Source of the DNA: Schizochytrium sp. TIO01
Lineage: Eukaryota; Sar; Bigyra; Thraustochytrida; Thraustochytriidae
Direction: 5' to 3'
DNA: 64,000 bases
NCBI GenBank assembly: GCA_004764695.1
Contig: SMSO01000035.1
Coordinates: 246,001 to 310,000 of the forward strand
The notes under the pieces are model-generated. The model was given only the letters and a program-made list of their open reading frames with translations, ran no database searches and was not told the origin of the DNA. Below, piece by piece: positions 33,386-42,788 of this stretch (position 1 is the first letter of the stretch; every line of letters begins with the position of its first letter). A program made the translations under genes and the position numbers.

Positions 33386-35641
33386 TTAAGCCAAATATTT
33401 GTATTCGCTCTTGGGAGGAGGCGAGGACCGCTCAAGATATTCACGGTCAATGAGGCTGGCAATGCGTTGCTTGATGAGAGGTACAGTGGCTGGGAAGCGA
33501 AGCTGGCGGAAAAGTTCTTCAATTAACGCCTCGTGGCCAAGAGTCTTGCGCGCCTTCATAATACGAACGATAGCAGCATCAACTTGGTACTGACGATCCT
33601 GCTGGACACGTTCGTGAGTTTCTTTGTTTTCTGTGGATGTTTCTTTGATCTGAATAGAATTGATCTTAATGCGGATGCGATCCGACTTAAAGGCCGTGTT
33701 GATTGCGAAAGTGTCCGTCGGCTTGATCGGATCGCGAACACTAGCCTTCGGCTCACGAAGCAAAATACGGGCCTGCGGGCTGCCAAGAGAAAGCAAGGTA
33801 CGGTGAAGCTCGCCGTCCTCCATTCCGGTACGTTCCTTGAGTACAGCTGCAGTGAGCTCCTGAGCTCCAGGCATGTCATTGTACAGAACGAGCACGACGG
33901 CCTGGTAAATAGAAACCTCAAGCTCCTTACGGCCCAAGGGAAGGTCAGCACGCAGGATGCAATGACCAAGAGAGTGTTGCCATGTGAGACGACGGCCCTT
34001 GAACATGCCTTCGGCGCCTGAGTAGAACTTCTCAAAAGCTGCTTCGCACTGAACCATGCGCTCAGGAAGACGTAATGACTTCATCACAGGGTAGACGGGC
34101 CAGTTGCTTGTACTGAGAACGTTGACATGAATCTCAGTGTCAAAGCCGCGCTGAAGGTAAGCTGGACTCTTCTCGAATTGAGTCATGTTATCGCGTGAGA
34201 TATCCATATCCTTGAACATGCCCTCGAGACGATTTGTAAAACGTGATCCGCATTCTGTCTTGAGCTTGGTAATCATAGAGCGCTCCAAATCGGTGGAAGC
34301 AGAACGACCGAGCAACAAGCGCTTTGCGAGATCCTTCTTGTAAAAGGCTTCAAAAACATCCTTCGCACTGAGGAAACGAAAGAGTACCACGACCTTTTCT
34401 AGAAGAGCCTCGATGGCTTCATCTCCACCGGCACCCTTGACACCAGAGCGAAGTTGACGGTCGATGTATTTCGCGATGAGCTCGGCAGGGCGGTTTCCAC
34501 GCGAGTTAAGAAACGTCTCGAAGGCGTCCCGAATGGTGCGATCAAAGTCCTCGTTGCCCTGCATAGCAGTACGCTGAAGCTCCATAAGATCCTCCATGAG
34601 TTGCAAGAGTGCGGGGACCATTTCCTTTTCCTTTGCGGCATCTTGGTTCTGTACAATCTGCTCACCGCGACGCTTCACGTACTCCGATAGCGCTGCACGC
34701 ATCTTGACAAGAGCGTCTACACGCTTGAAGAGAACAAACATACGTCCAAGATCCTCTGTACGTTTTTCGCGCATGAGCGTGTCGAAGCCCTTCTCCAGAA
34801 GAACCGGCACATGCTCGTTTACGAGCTCCTGCTCGCAGACTCTGACAAGCGGAATGCGAGTCTGTGGGTCCAAGTACCTTGCCACGCGCTGCTTTTCCTC
34901 GTCGAGACGACGGTCCACGTGCCGAAGGTAGTCAGGCACCTGCGATTGCTCCAGCAGTGAGCTACTTTCGGCTCTGTAAAAGGTGCGACTTTCGTCGAGC
35001 AGAACCTTCTCAAACTTGGACTCGTACAGGTCCAAAGCCACCAGCATACGCACCACGCACGTGCCGGTGGACTGGTTAACGGACTCTCCAGAACGTTCGC
35101 GGGCAATGAGGTCCAGAAATCCTCGAATAACCTTTGACTCAACTTCGGGGGCATTTCCAAGGTCTTTGCGGAACATGCGCAAGCCAATATCCCAGAGCGA
35201 TCTGAGCGATGGCTCGCCGATAATGTAAGAACGATCGAGGTAGAGGAAAATGCTGCGGATAGAGTGCATCTGCTGACAGTAGTTCTGCCACATATCGGTA
35301 ACGAGCTCAAGGAAGGCGGCGTGATCAGGAGTTTGGCCTACAAGTGACCGCAAGGAGGCCTTGATGTGACGCTCGAGAACAGTTTCAAGACGTCTGCAAA
35401 GTTCTTCAGCTTGTTTATGCATGCAGAGACCCTCAACCATATGGTAGAGCTCCTCACGAGATTGCTCTACAGGACGGCGTTCTTGGATGGCGCGAACAGC
35501 AGCCTCGAGCGCATTCCAGCTGGATTCGAGGAAATCTGCAGGTAGAGAAGGCTTTGCCTTGCGAAGAGTAATCTTCAGACGTTTAGCAGGACCTCCAGGG
35601 CCTCCCCGAGCCCCACCAGCTCCACTGCGATGTCCAATCAT
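33386..35641 (-). CDS. CUL4: Cullin-4-type ubiquitin ligase scaffold
   Basis: A 751-residue cullin, full length for the CUL4 class. N-terminal cullin repeats carry the MRSIFLYLDR-type block, here HSIRSIFLYLDRSYI. The cullin homology domain has PAELIAKYIDRQLRSG, the conserved KDVFEAFYKKDLAKRLLLG motif and the EGMFKDMDIS block. The C-terminal winged-helix region has RQYQVDAAIVRIMKARKTLG, with the expected NEDD8-accepting Lys at residue 696, and the protein ends EYKYLA. In other eukaryotes CUL4 holds RBX1 and DDB1 to build CRL4 ligases in nucleus and cytosol, acting in DNA repair and replication control. CUL4 fits better than CUL1 or CUL3 from the N-terminal and LGHCILRADL segments. I use the ATG at 35639-35641; the frame is open upstream but has no other ATG. 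Confidence 0.95.
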   Translation of the reverse strand: MIGHRSGAGGARGGPGGPAKRLKITLRKAKPSLPADFLESSWNALEAAVRAIQERRPVEQSREELYHMVEGLCMHKQAEELCRRLETVLERHIKASLRSLVGQTPDHAAFLELVTDMWQNYCQQMHSIRSIFLYLDRSYIIGEPSLRSLWDIGLRMFRKDLGNAPEVESKVIRGFLDLIARERSGESVNQSTGTCVVRMLVALDLYESKFEKVLLDESRTFYRAESSSLLEQSQVPDYLRHVDRRLDEEKQRVARYLDPQTRIPLVRVCEQELVNEHVPVLLEKGFDTLMREKRTEDLGRMFVLFKRVDALVKMRAALSEYVKRRGEQIVQNQDAAKEKEMVPALLQLMEDLMELQRTAMQGNEDFDRTIRDAFETFLNSRGNRPAELIAKYIDRQLRSGVKGAGGDEAIEALLEKVVVLFRFLSAKDVFEAFYKKDLAKRLLLGRSASTDLERSMITKLKTECGSRFTNRLEGMFKDMDISRDNMTQFEKSPAYLQRGFDTEIHVNVLSTSNWPVYPVMKSLRLPERMVQCEAAFEKFYSGAEGMFKGRRLTWQHSLGHCILRADLPLGRKELEVSIYQAVVLVLYNDMPGAQELTAAVLKERTGMEDGELHRTLLSLGSPQARILLREPKASVRDPIKPTDTFAINTAFKSDRIRIKINSIQIKETSTENKETHERVQQDRQYQVDAAIVRIMKARKTLGHEALIEELFRQLRFPATVPLIKQRIASLIDREYLERSSPPPKSEYKYLA

Positions 35642-35761
35642 TATGCCCGAATCAATAGAATATAACACAAAGATACTAAGCTCCGACGTCAAGTATCAAT
35701 CTGTCAAAATGTATGAGTACGAAGAAGATCAAAATAATGATCACGAAAAGCAATATAATGA

Positions 35762-35929
35762 ATGCGAAAGATTAATCAAACGCCACGATATGACTCAAAA
35801 GATATCCAAGACGAACACAGCAGTGCACGAGAAGAGATCTACAAAGCTTGGCGAAACACCTGCAAAGACTATACAGAGACCGAGCGAGACGCGACGCAAG
35901 TAAGCAAAAGCGAAGCTTTGTCAAAGTAA
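35762..35929 (+). CDS. Possible small protein or first exon, 55 codons
   Basis: An ATG-started frame of 55 codons diverging from cullin-4, about 120 bases from its start. The translation is hydrophilic and protein-like (for example AREEIYKAWRNTCKDY) and contains a good donor site (CAA followed by GTAAGC at 35900), so it may be a first exon. I recognise no family. It may also be chance. Confidence 0.25.
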   Translation: MRKINQTPRYDSKDIQDEHSSAREEIYKAWRNTCKDYTETERDATQVSKSEALSK

Positions 35930-37029
35930 CGAATGAACGACCAGACAAAAGAATGGAATAATATGGTTGGGTCAGTGCCCAAAGGAAAGCAACTTTTCAC
36001 AGGACTAGCGAGGCTGCGGCGGTCGCTGCTCGCGCTAGGAGCTTATCTCTTGCGATGCTCGCTTCCGCCGCGGACGACGTAGCAGCCGCCTCGCTCGCCG
36101 CTACAGACGCGCTAGATAGGGTCTGGTGGCCTCCATGAGCGAAAGCAGTCTCCACTGAGAAATTCCAACGAAAATAGATTCAGATGAAATATTTAGACGA
36201 ATTTCTTCATACAAATCTGATAAGAAGCAAACGAAACTTTGAGCTTTTTTCTGTTAAGACCCAGCAATTGCCCCAAAGAAACTCCCAGATATGCCCCAGG
36301 TCTTCAGGTTAGGGACTAGAGCGAAGTACTGGAGCACCTGCAGGCAAGAACCTCAGTCGGTTAGATCCTTGCGAAAACTCGAAAGCTTGCAAGCGATTTC
36401 TTTTGCTGCTGTTAAGAACCAAAGTGAGGTGGTGGTTAGCTTTATTACGAAGATGGAAAAAAGATTCACCTTAATACATCTCACAACCGCAATATCAGAA
36501 TAAGGTGTATGAGCTGGAGTTCATCATTCACCATCGCAGGGAGCTTAGCTATATTTTCGACCGCCAAAGTGCAATGAGCAAGCTGATAAATCGCAAACAT
36601 TGAATGAGGATGCATACCTCTGCAAGCGTTGCTGGTTTTACATGCATTGCGCATTTTGACACCACAGTGATTGGAGCTGTGTAGCCAGCCACGTTCTACA
36701 TCATTCGCACGTTTGCATAAATTCATGCGTACTTGCGACAAGGTTTGGAGAAGGTTTGTCTATGCGTGCGAGCTCAGCAGCATACTTCTATTAGGTGGGA
36801 TGCATCATAATCGAATGTAAAGTCATCATCAAAACAACCTTGTTTGGTACCAGTTTGACAATAATACACTGGATTTTAGTGATCAGCATCAGCTTCTGAA
36901 GCTTTTGCTCAACTATTTCCACCGTTCTCGTAGACGATACAACGTACATGAGTCAGTGCCATACTATGGTAGCAATGCCTCACGGCATAATCCCTGCCTC
37001 CAATTTCTTTTGTCTTTGGTACTCCAGCT

Positions 37030-37242
37030 TCACATCACAGTCTTGCGACTCTTGCGGCGTCTAAAGCTCTTCAAACGGACCAACCGCACAGTGCTATCAT
37101 CGTGCGCAATTATGCCCAAGTTGGGTTGGAGATTATCATGAATTCCAGGATTCACAGCACCTTGCGAAAGCCTCCAAGAATAAGTGGCGCCGTCCTTTGA
37201 CCCTCCAAAAGCAAAGCCACTCAAATAAGAATATGCACCCAT
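37030..37242 (-). CDS. Possible small protein, 70 codons, WD-like ending
   Basis: An ATG-started frame with an in-frame TAG 9 bases upstream. The translation contains GGSKDGATYSWRL and AHDDSTVRLVRL, spaced like two blades of a WD40 repeat, and ends in a basic stretch. It is too short for a propeller, and I found no further exons, so it may be a gene fragment or chance. Confidence 0.2.
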   Translation of the reverse strand: MGAYSYLSGFAFGGSKDGATYSWRLSQGAVNPGIHDNLQPNLGIIAHDDSTVRLVRLKSFRRRKSRKTVM

Positions 37243-37908
37243 AGTTATCTATCCTGTAGCCAGCTTTGCGCAGACGCTTTGAACGCGTTACTTTGCACAC
37301 ATCGGCGCTATCGTGTTCACAATCTTCAAAGTCTTTACAGGTTCACGTCAGGCGCAAGAAACCCAACAAAAGCAGAAGGTGTACGAAGAGTATTAAAATG
37401 CATTGAATTCCTGGTGGCTGCGGCTATTGCATGTCTAAGATGTGCTATGAAGGAATAAGGAAGCTGGCTGCGAAGCCGTAGAAAGCAATGATCGTAGCGT
37501 TTGTTGACCAAACCAAATGATTTACTTGCACATTGGTTGCCTCATTGCTGAATTTGTTGATGAAACCTCACTTCACGTTCATTCATTCGTGTGTTTGTGA
37601 ATGAGTGAGAAGTCTTCGCTATTCGCTATTCAATCTCATTGGCCTATTACGAAATTTATTAGTTCATTAATTGAATTGCAAGTTCACTAATTTTCTGATA
37701 AAGAGTTTGATTGTCAGAAATCACCACCTTTGGCAGAGAGACAAGCAAACCAGTCTCGACACGCATCCCACCACCGGTAAAGCCTGGGGGGAATCCAGTC
37801 TTCGATAGCTTCTCAACCTGCAGCGTTGACCTCGCGTTACTCGAGCCCTCCTTGGCCACGTTTTCGTCGTGTGTAGTGCTAGATTGCTTTAACTCACTTT
37901 TCATCAAG

Positions 37909-38865
37909 ATGCAGGCCTTCTCGCGCCGCATGGCTTCCACTGCGCTGCTCCAGACCCGCCGCAGCTTGTCCACAGCAAGCAAGCCTTCCTCGGCGCCCTC
38001 CTTCGGATCTCGCTCTGTCGCAGGTCTTGTGAGTGGCGGTGCTTTTCTCGCCACATCTGCGGCTTATCTTGGCAACAGCACTGCTGCCAGAAGCCTCGCG
38101 ACCTCTGCGGTGCCCTCACTCGCAGCTGGCCTTGAGGAGCCTGTCAAGTTGTATCAGTACGACGTGTGCCCGTTTTGCAACAAAGTTCAGGCATTTTTGG
38201 AATATCATGGTGTGCCGTACGAAAAGGTCGAAGTGAACCCTTTGACAAAGGCTGAGATTAAGTTTTCCGACTACAAAATGGTGCCCTTTGCCAAGGTTGG
38301 CGACCGCCAGATCAACGGCTCCGCTGCCATTATCGAGAGCTTTCTCGGTGAGAGCAGCTCAAAGCTTTCTGAGGACGAGAAGAAGTGGTTTTCATGGGTC
38401 GATGACCACCTCGTTCACGTACTGCCGGTGAATATTTACCGTACTCCTGGTGAGGCACTTCAGTCGTTTGACTACATTACGAGCAACAGCAACTTCAGCG
38501 CATGGCAAAAGTTCTCCATCAGGGTCTCAGGAGCTGCAATCATGTTCCTGATTGCCAAGCGGTCTATGAAGAAGTACAACCTTGGAGATGATCCTCGCAA
38601 GGCGCTCTTTGATGCAGTCGAAAAGTGGGCAGATGAGGGCCTTGATGGCAAACTCTTTCACTCCGGGCAAGACACTCCCGATACTGCTGATCTTGCAGTA
38701 TACGGCGTCCTTCGCTCTATTGAGGGCAACTACGGTACCTGGAGCGACCTCACAGATGCTGACCTCCCGCACAAGGATGCTTTCTGGGCGTGGTACAAGG
38801 CAACCAAGTCGCTCGTGGACGCTAATCGCTCGAAGACCCAGGTCACATCCGCTGCGCAAGAGTAA
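37909..38865 (+). CDS. PTGES2: PTGES2-like (membrane prostaglandin E synthase 2 family) protein
   Basis: A 318-residue protein with a glutaredoxin-like domain followed by a GST-like helical domain. The redox motif is CPFC at residues 87-90, in LYQYDVCPFCNKVQAFLEYH, followed by a cis-Pro motif (MVPFAK) and a glutathione-type NGSAAII segment. The C-terminal half has the FSWVDDHLVHVLPVNIYRT block and a late SIEGNYGTW block typical of this family. Family members isomerise PGH2 to PGE2 in animals, but in protists the real substrate is unknown; a haem- or glutathione-linked role is possible. The first 60 residues are rich in Ser, Arg and Ala without acidic residues, fitting mitochondrial import. 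The frame is open upstream of 37909 but contains no earlier ATG. Confidence 0.9.
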   Translation: MQAFSRRMASTALLQTRRSLSTASKPSSAPSFGSRSVAGLVSGGAFLATSAAYLGNSTAARSLATSAVPSLAAGLEEPVKLYQYDVCPFCNKVQAFLEYHGVPYEKVEVNPLTKAEIKFSDYKMVPFAKVGDRQINGSAAIIESFLGESSSKLSEDEKKWFSWVDDHLVHVLPVNIYRTPGEALQSFDYITSNSNFSAWQKFSIRVSGAAIMFLIAKRSMKKYNLGDDPRKALFDAVEKWADEGLDGKLFHSGQDTPDTADLAVYGVLRSIEGNYGTWSDLTDADLPHKDAFWAWYKATKSLVDANRSKTQVTSAAQE

Positions 38866-40025
38866 AAAAATATCGCACGTCCCAATATCAATTAGTAAAA
38901 CACTAAAATTGATTCCTTTCCTCGCGCGAAAAGAAGCAGCGTCAAGGAAGCTTGTGACAGTTCCGCCGTGAATGCGTAGGATCACAAGAATTCCTTCCCA
39001 GGTTTGTTGATCGTACATGACTGAAATTACACATTGAGCAGCGTGGGTTAGATTGTAAAACTGCCATATTTCTACCACAAATGATATAATTCGTGGCAGT
39101 CTGTCCAGTTTTAACTCTAGCCGCTTCGTCGCAAACCAAGGCGCGAGACACTGTTTGCACAATCGGTACTTAGTCTGTTTATCCTCTGTAGGCAAAGAAA
39201 CCATTTATCAAAATATAAAGGCTAATGCGAGTGTTTTTTCTGCCAGTATGGAAGTCACTCCGACATATATGCTAACTACAATTTCCTAATTGAAGGTTTT
39301 CCCATCTTGCCCTCTCTTTTGTGCAGCATATTTTCTTTAAGGAAAGCTTCTATAAATAATGATCACTGTTTTTGATATAAGTTGGAGAGGCCAACTCATT
39401 TAAGAAAGATTAATTTCTTACACCTAACTAAAACTGCAACACGAAATACACATGGATCTTTTTAAAAAGTGATTACAATTACCACCACTCGACACTTATT
39501 TTATTAAAATAGTTTGTTAACATGTCCTCAGGCTGCTTGGACACACTTTGTTCAAGAGCTCTTGTCTCATATCAAAAGCAAAACGACATATGGCTACCTT
39601 CGTGGATAAATAGATAATCTGCCCTTTGTTAAACACAGGAGTCGAGAGGGAAAGTAAACTGAAACACAATTCTAACGATCTACAACAAACAACTTCTTGA
39701 TTTATTCTTTTTATTAAAACTATCCATGAATATACGATGTACGTACCCATGGTAACACGCATATAGTTGTCAAATGAATGAAATGAGGGAAGTATGTAAC
39801 GTAAGAACAAGTGACAAAATGAAACAAGAGAAAATGCGATGCTGTTGCTTGCTTACTTACAAGCACCATAGAACAGACAAAAGTTCTACACAAACGAATT
39901 GTGATCCTAGCATCGTTTGGCCCCGTCAAGAAAAATTATAAATGAAACGAGGAAATGAACAACAAATGAAAACACAAATAATAAGCAAAGGAAGACCTAC
40001 GCCAAAATCATCCACCAGTTTCCAG
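38866..40025. other. Intergenic region between two converging genes
   Basis: AT-rich sequence with the 3' ends of the PTGES2-like gene (+) and of the phosphatase gene (-). I see no gene, repeat array or RNA. Confidence 0.5.
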
Positions 40026-42788
40026 TTAGGGAACAGTCACCGGTGTACTTCCTTGACGCTCCATCTTCTTGATGTTACCCAGAACCTGGTTGTACTGTTT
40101 CACAAGCCAGCGCTCCTTGTTCCTTGCAGCAAAGACAAGGTAATCCTCAAAGCCAATTTTGCCATCGCGGTCTGCATCAACATACTCAAGACAGAGATCA
40201 GCTTCTGACCGAGGAACAGCATAGCCATCCTCCGCAGACCACTGAACAAGGTCCTCGCGAGTGATAAAACCCTTGTCGCTGTGATCAATTACCAAAAACA
40301 GGAGCTGCAAAGATACCAACTCGTTCGCCGAAAATGAAATGGAGTTTTCGTTGGCACTTTTCTTCTTGTTTTTTTGTCTGCGACTCTTCTTCGCAGGGGA
40401 CTTCTTACGAATAAGACTCTCATGACCATTACCTTCCTTCACACGAATTTGTTCGGGAAGATGTAAAGTGTCCGGGTCCAATTTAACTTGTGCCTGCTTC
40501 ATCTTATCTTGCACTACAAGAGGATTGAGCTCGTTAATTCCATCTTGCTGAGCGGCCTCTTCGAACTTTTTGTTCTTCTTCTTCTTCTTTTTGGGAGAAG
40601 GAGGAGGCTTGCTGTAAGGACCAGCAGCTTGCACGCCACCAGGATCGTCAAAACCAAGCAATGCTGCGGCCTTCCAGTTTTTACGAGGTGATGAGGGAGG
40701 CTTATTGTCTTCATTATCAGACTCTTGATGATCACTGACTTTACGGGGAGGGAGCGGCGGTGGCAAATCGGACATAGCTTTCTCCTTTCTAATTTCACGC
40801 GCATCCTTCAGCGAAGAGCGCATTGCTTCGCGATTAATACTACGCCTAGCCTCCTCTTCGCCAAATTCAATCGCACGCGTGATGAAGGCATGGAATGTGG
40901 TCGGCATATACGGGCAGGTTGTCTCAAGGCGCACAGTTTGTTTCTGCTGTTCGTTCTCTACGAAGCGAGGATCTGGGTGAGGCACTGCAGTGTATTGGAT
41001 GGGCTCGACCAATTGCATGGGACGAACATTTGACTTGCGACCAAAACGACGTCCGGGTACCTTGTGATGCATGCGCATGATTGCTGCCTTGTTACCATAA
41101 CGACCTGTGTAGTTGGGCGCAGAGAAGACAGTAATCACAGGAGGTGTAACCTGGCCTGGATTATTACTGTTCGCACCCTGGAGATCCACGTAGTGATAGA
41201 AGTAGCCTTCTTCCTGAACCTCGTGAGCACGGATGAGTCCTACTAGACCATTGACAGCTAGGAAAGACACAACTGCACGGAAACCATACCGGTACGAGCA
41301 TCCACGCTGCGGATTTGGCAGAAAGTCAATAGAAAGAAAGTCTGCCATGCTTGTGATAACACCATCCTCATGAGTATCCTTGACCGGATCAGCCCAAAGA
41401 ATGTCACACAGAAATCCGTTCATGGCAGGCTCGGCAAAACGATCAAATTCGATGAACTGATCGAGGGTCTGTACATTCGGAGATATACCGCCATGCAAGC
41501 ATAGCCATTTACCAGCAGGGGTCTCCACAGTAGCTGCGATGGGCAGAGCCTGGAACATTTCAGCAAAACGATTGAAGACAGCTAGACCATACTTACGCTC
41601 GCATTCTTCCTTGAAACCAAAGTAAGAAGAAACCGTACGGGCCTCGTGGTTACCACGAACGAGCCAAACGTGGGCTGGGAACTTAATTTTAAGTGCCAGC
41701 AAATACAGCATTACCTCGCAGCTCCAATCGCCACGATCGACAAAGTCTCCAAGGAAGAGAAACGTGGTTTTGCCCTTACCCTTACCAGGCTGACCTGCCA
41801 TCTTGAACATTTGTCTCATGTCATAATATTGGCCATGGATGTCACCGACAATGGTAATGCTTGTGGAAGTTGCTGTTGTAAGTTGGATCAGGTTCGGTTC
41901 CTCGCGTAGCATGTTGTCCGCACGCTTGATAATACTCAGTGCCTCTTCGGAGGAGAGAATCTCCTGCTCCTCGAATCGGCGGCCCAAATCTTCTGGGTCA
42001 AGCTTGTTTGGGTTGATTACAGCCTGCTTCGCCTTCCATTGCTCACGGAAGGCGCCAATGTTAGCCTTGGAAACCGTGAGACGGGTTTTCTCCTCGCGAT
42101 CCGTTTCCTCGAAGCGCTGCTTTGCATACAAATATCCCCTATCCAAGGAGCGACGACGTTGCATCTTCTTTGCCTCCCGAGCCCCATCTGCCACAGGATC
42201 GGGCTCAGAGTGCTCATCCGAGGTGGTCCGATTAAGTGCAGTGGGTAACATCATACTCCGAGGACGCGCGCGTACATCCCCAGCAACAGAGGCGGCAGAA
42301 GAACCGGCGCCATACTGGTGAGGAACATCACCCGAGGCTTGCAAGAATGCTTGCAATTTATTACGCGGGGGAGCTTCGGGCTTTTTCTTGTCCTCCTGCT
42401 TTTTAGCCGCATCACGCTTCGCTTTCTCCTGCGGGGCGAGGCCGCCGCTTTCCTCAGCATTGTCGGGAGGCAAATAGCTGTCATCTGTCTCGTAGCCGTC
42501 TTCCTCCTCTTCGCCAAGGTCGGGAACGGTGTTCATGTCAAATTCCTTTACACCCTTGAAGACAAGCTTTTTCTCAGCAAACAATGCTTGGCCTACTTCA
42601 ACTCGGTCGGGAGCGCCAGCTTCTTGCAATTCATGGTCCAGATCCATAAGCCATTCAATGGCATCATCCGCAGAAGGGCGCATGAGGCCGCATGGGTGAA
42701 ATACACTGAGCACACAGCTCAATAAGGGAGCCAGGAACATCAGTTCCTGCAGCGAAGAGAAGACCACGAACCTCAGCATCAACCCCAT
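40026..42788 (-). CDS. PP2B/calcineurin-type phosphatase with C-terminal EF-hands (3' part of a fusion gene)
   Basis: An ATG-started frame of 920 residues. The PPP Ser/Thr phosphatase domain runs from about residue 285 to 600, with GDIHG at 315-319, GDFVDRG, RGNHE at 378-382 and CLHGG. It resembles calcineurin A in NPQRGCSYRYGF, the LIRAHEVQEEGY segment and the SAPNYTGRYGNKAAI end. A Lys- and Pro-rich linker (PPPLPPRK and a KKKKKK run) leads to two canonical EF-hand loops at 835-846 (DHSDKGFITRED) and 871-882 (DADRDGKIGFED). So the catalytic and Ca2+-sensing parts that calcineurin keeps in two subunits lie in one chain. The first 35 residues look like a shadow of the kinase frame; real sequence resumes at RPSADDAIEWLMDLDHEL, which is the last helix of a kinase fold. 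The protein most likely begins at 43971. PPEF-type phosphatases are the known phosphatase/EF-hand relatives. Confidence 0.9.
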   Translation of the reverse strand: MGLMLRFVVFSSLQELMFLAPLLSCVLSVFHPCGLMRPSADDAIEWLMDLDHELQEAGAPDRVEVGQALFAEKKLVFKGVKEFDMNTVPDLGEEEEDGYETDDSYLPPDNAEESGGLAPQEKAKRDAAKKQEDKKKPEAPPRNKLQAFLQASGDVPHQYGAGSSAASVAGDVRARPRSMMLPTALNRTTSDEHSEPDPVADGAREAKKMQRRRSLDRGYLYAKQRFEETDREEKTRLTVSKANIGAFREQWKAKQAVINPNKLDPEDLGRRFEEQEILSSEEALSIIKRADNMLREEPNLIQLTTATSTSITIVGDIHGQYYDMRQMFKMAGQPGKGKGKTTFLFLGDFVDRGDWSCEVMLYLLALKIKFPAHVWLVRGNHEARTVSSYFGFKEECERKYGLAVFNRFAEMFQALPIAATVETPAGKWLCLHGGISPNVQTLDQFIEFDRFAEPAMNGFLCDILWADPVKDTHEDGVITSMADFLSIDFLPNPQRGCSYRYGFRAVVSFLAVNGLVGLIRAHEVQEEGYFYHYVDLQGANSNNPGQVTPPVITVFSAPNYTGRYGNKAAIMRMHHKVPGRRFGRKSNVRPMQLVEPIQYTAVPHPDPRFVENEQQKQTVRLETTCPYMPTTFHAFITRAIEFGEEEARRSINREAMRSSLKDAREIRKEKAMSDLPPPLPPRKVSDHQESDNEDNKPPSSPRKNWKAAALLGFDDPGGVQAAGPYSKPPPSPKKKKKKNKKFEEAAQQDGINELNPLVVQDKMKQAQVKLDPDTLHLPEQIRVKEGNGHESLIRKKSPAKKSRRQKNKKKSANENSISFSANELVSLQLLFLVIDHSDKGFITREDLVQWSAEDGYAVPRSEADLCLEYVDADRDGKIGFEDYLVFAARNKERWLVKQYNQVLGNIKKMERQGSTPVTVP

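Larger units (their letters stand above)
35642..37908. other. Region between cullin-4 and PTGES2-like genes
   Basis: It holds the divergent promoters of the two flanking genes. Two short ATG-started frames (35762-35929 + and 37030-37242 -) are listed separately with low confidence. At 36001-36140 there is an alanine-rich open stretch, and at 36181 (+) an acceptor-like ATTCAG precedes a 42-codon open stretch; neither is joined convincingly to other exons. No repeat or RNA gene was recognised. Confidence 0.4.

Noticed and set aside
33160-33526. Leucine-rich signal-peptide-like frames overlapping the cullin 3' end
   Set aside because: They run antisense into conserved cullin coding sequence and match no family; the leucine run comes from a CTG-like stretch.
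38527-39204. 225-codon minus-strand frame opposite the PTGES2-like gene
   Set aside because: Shadow of a well-supported gene and its 3' region; no motif.
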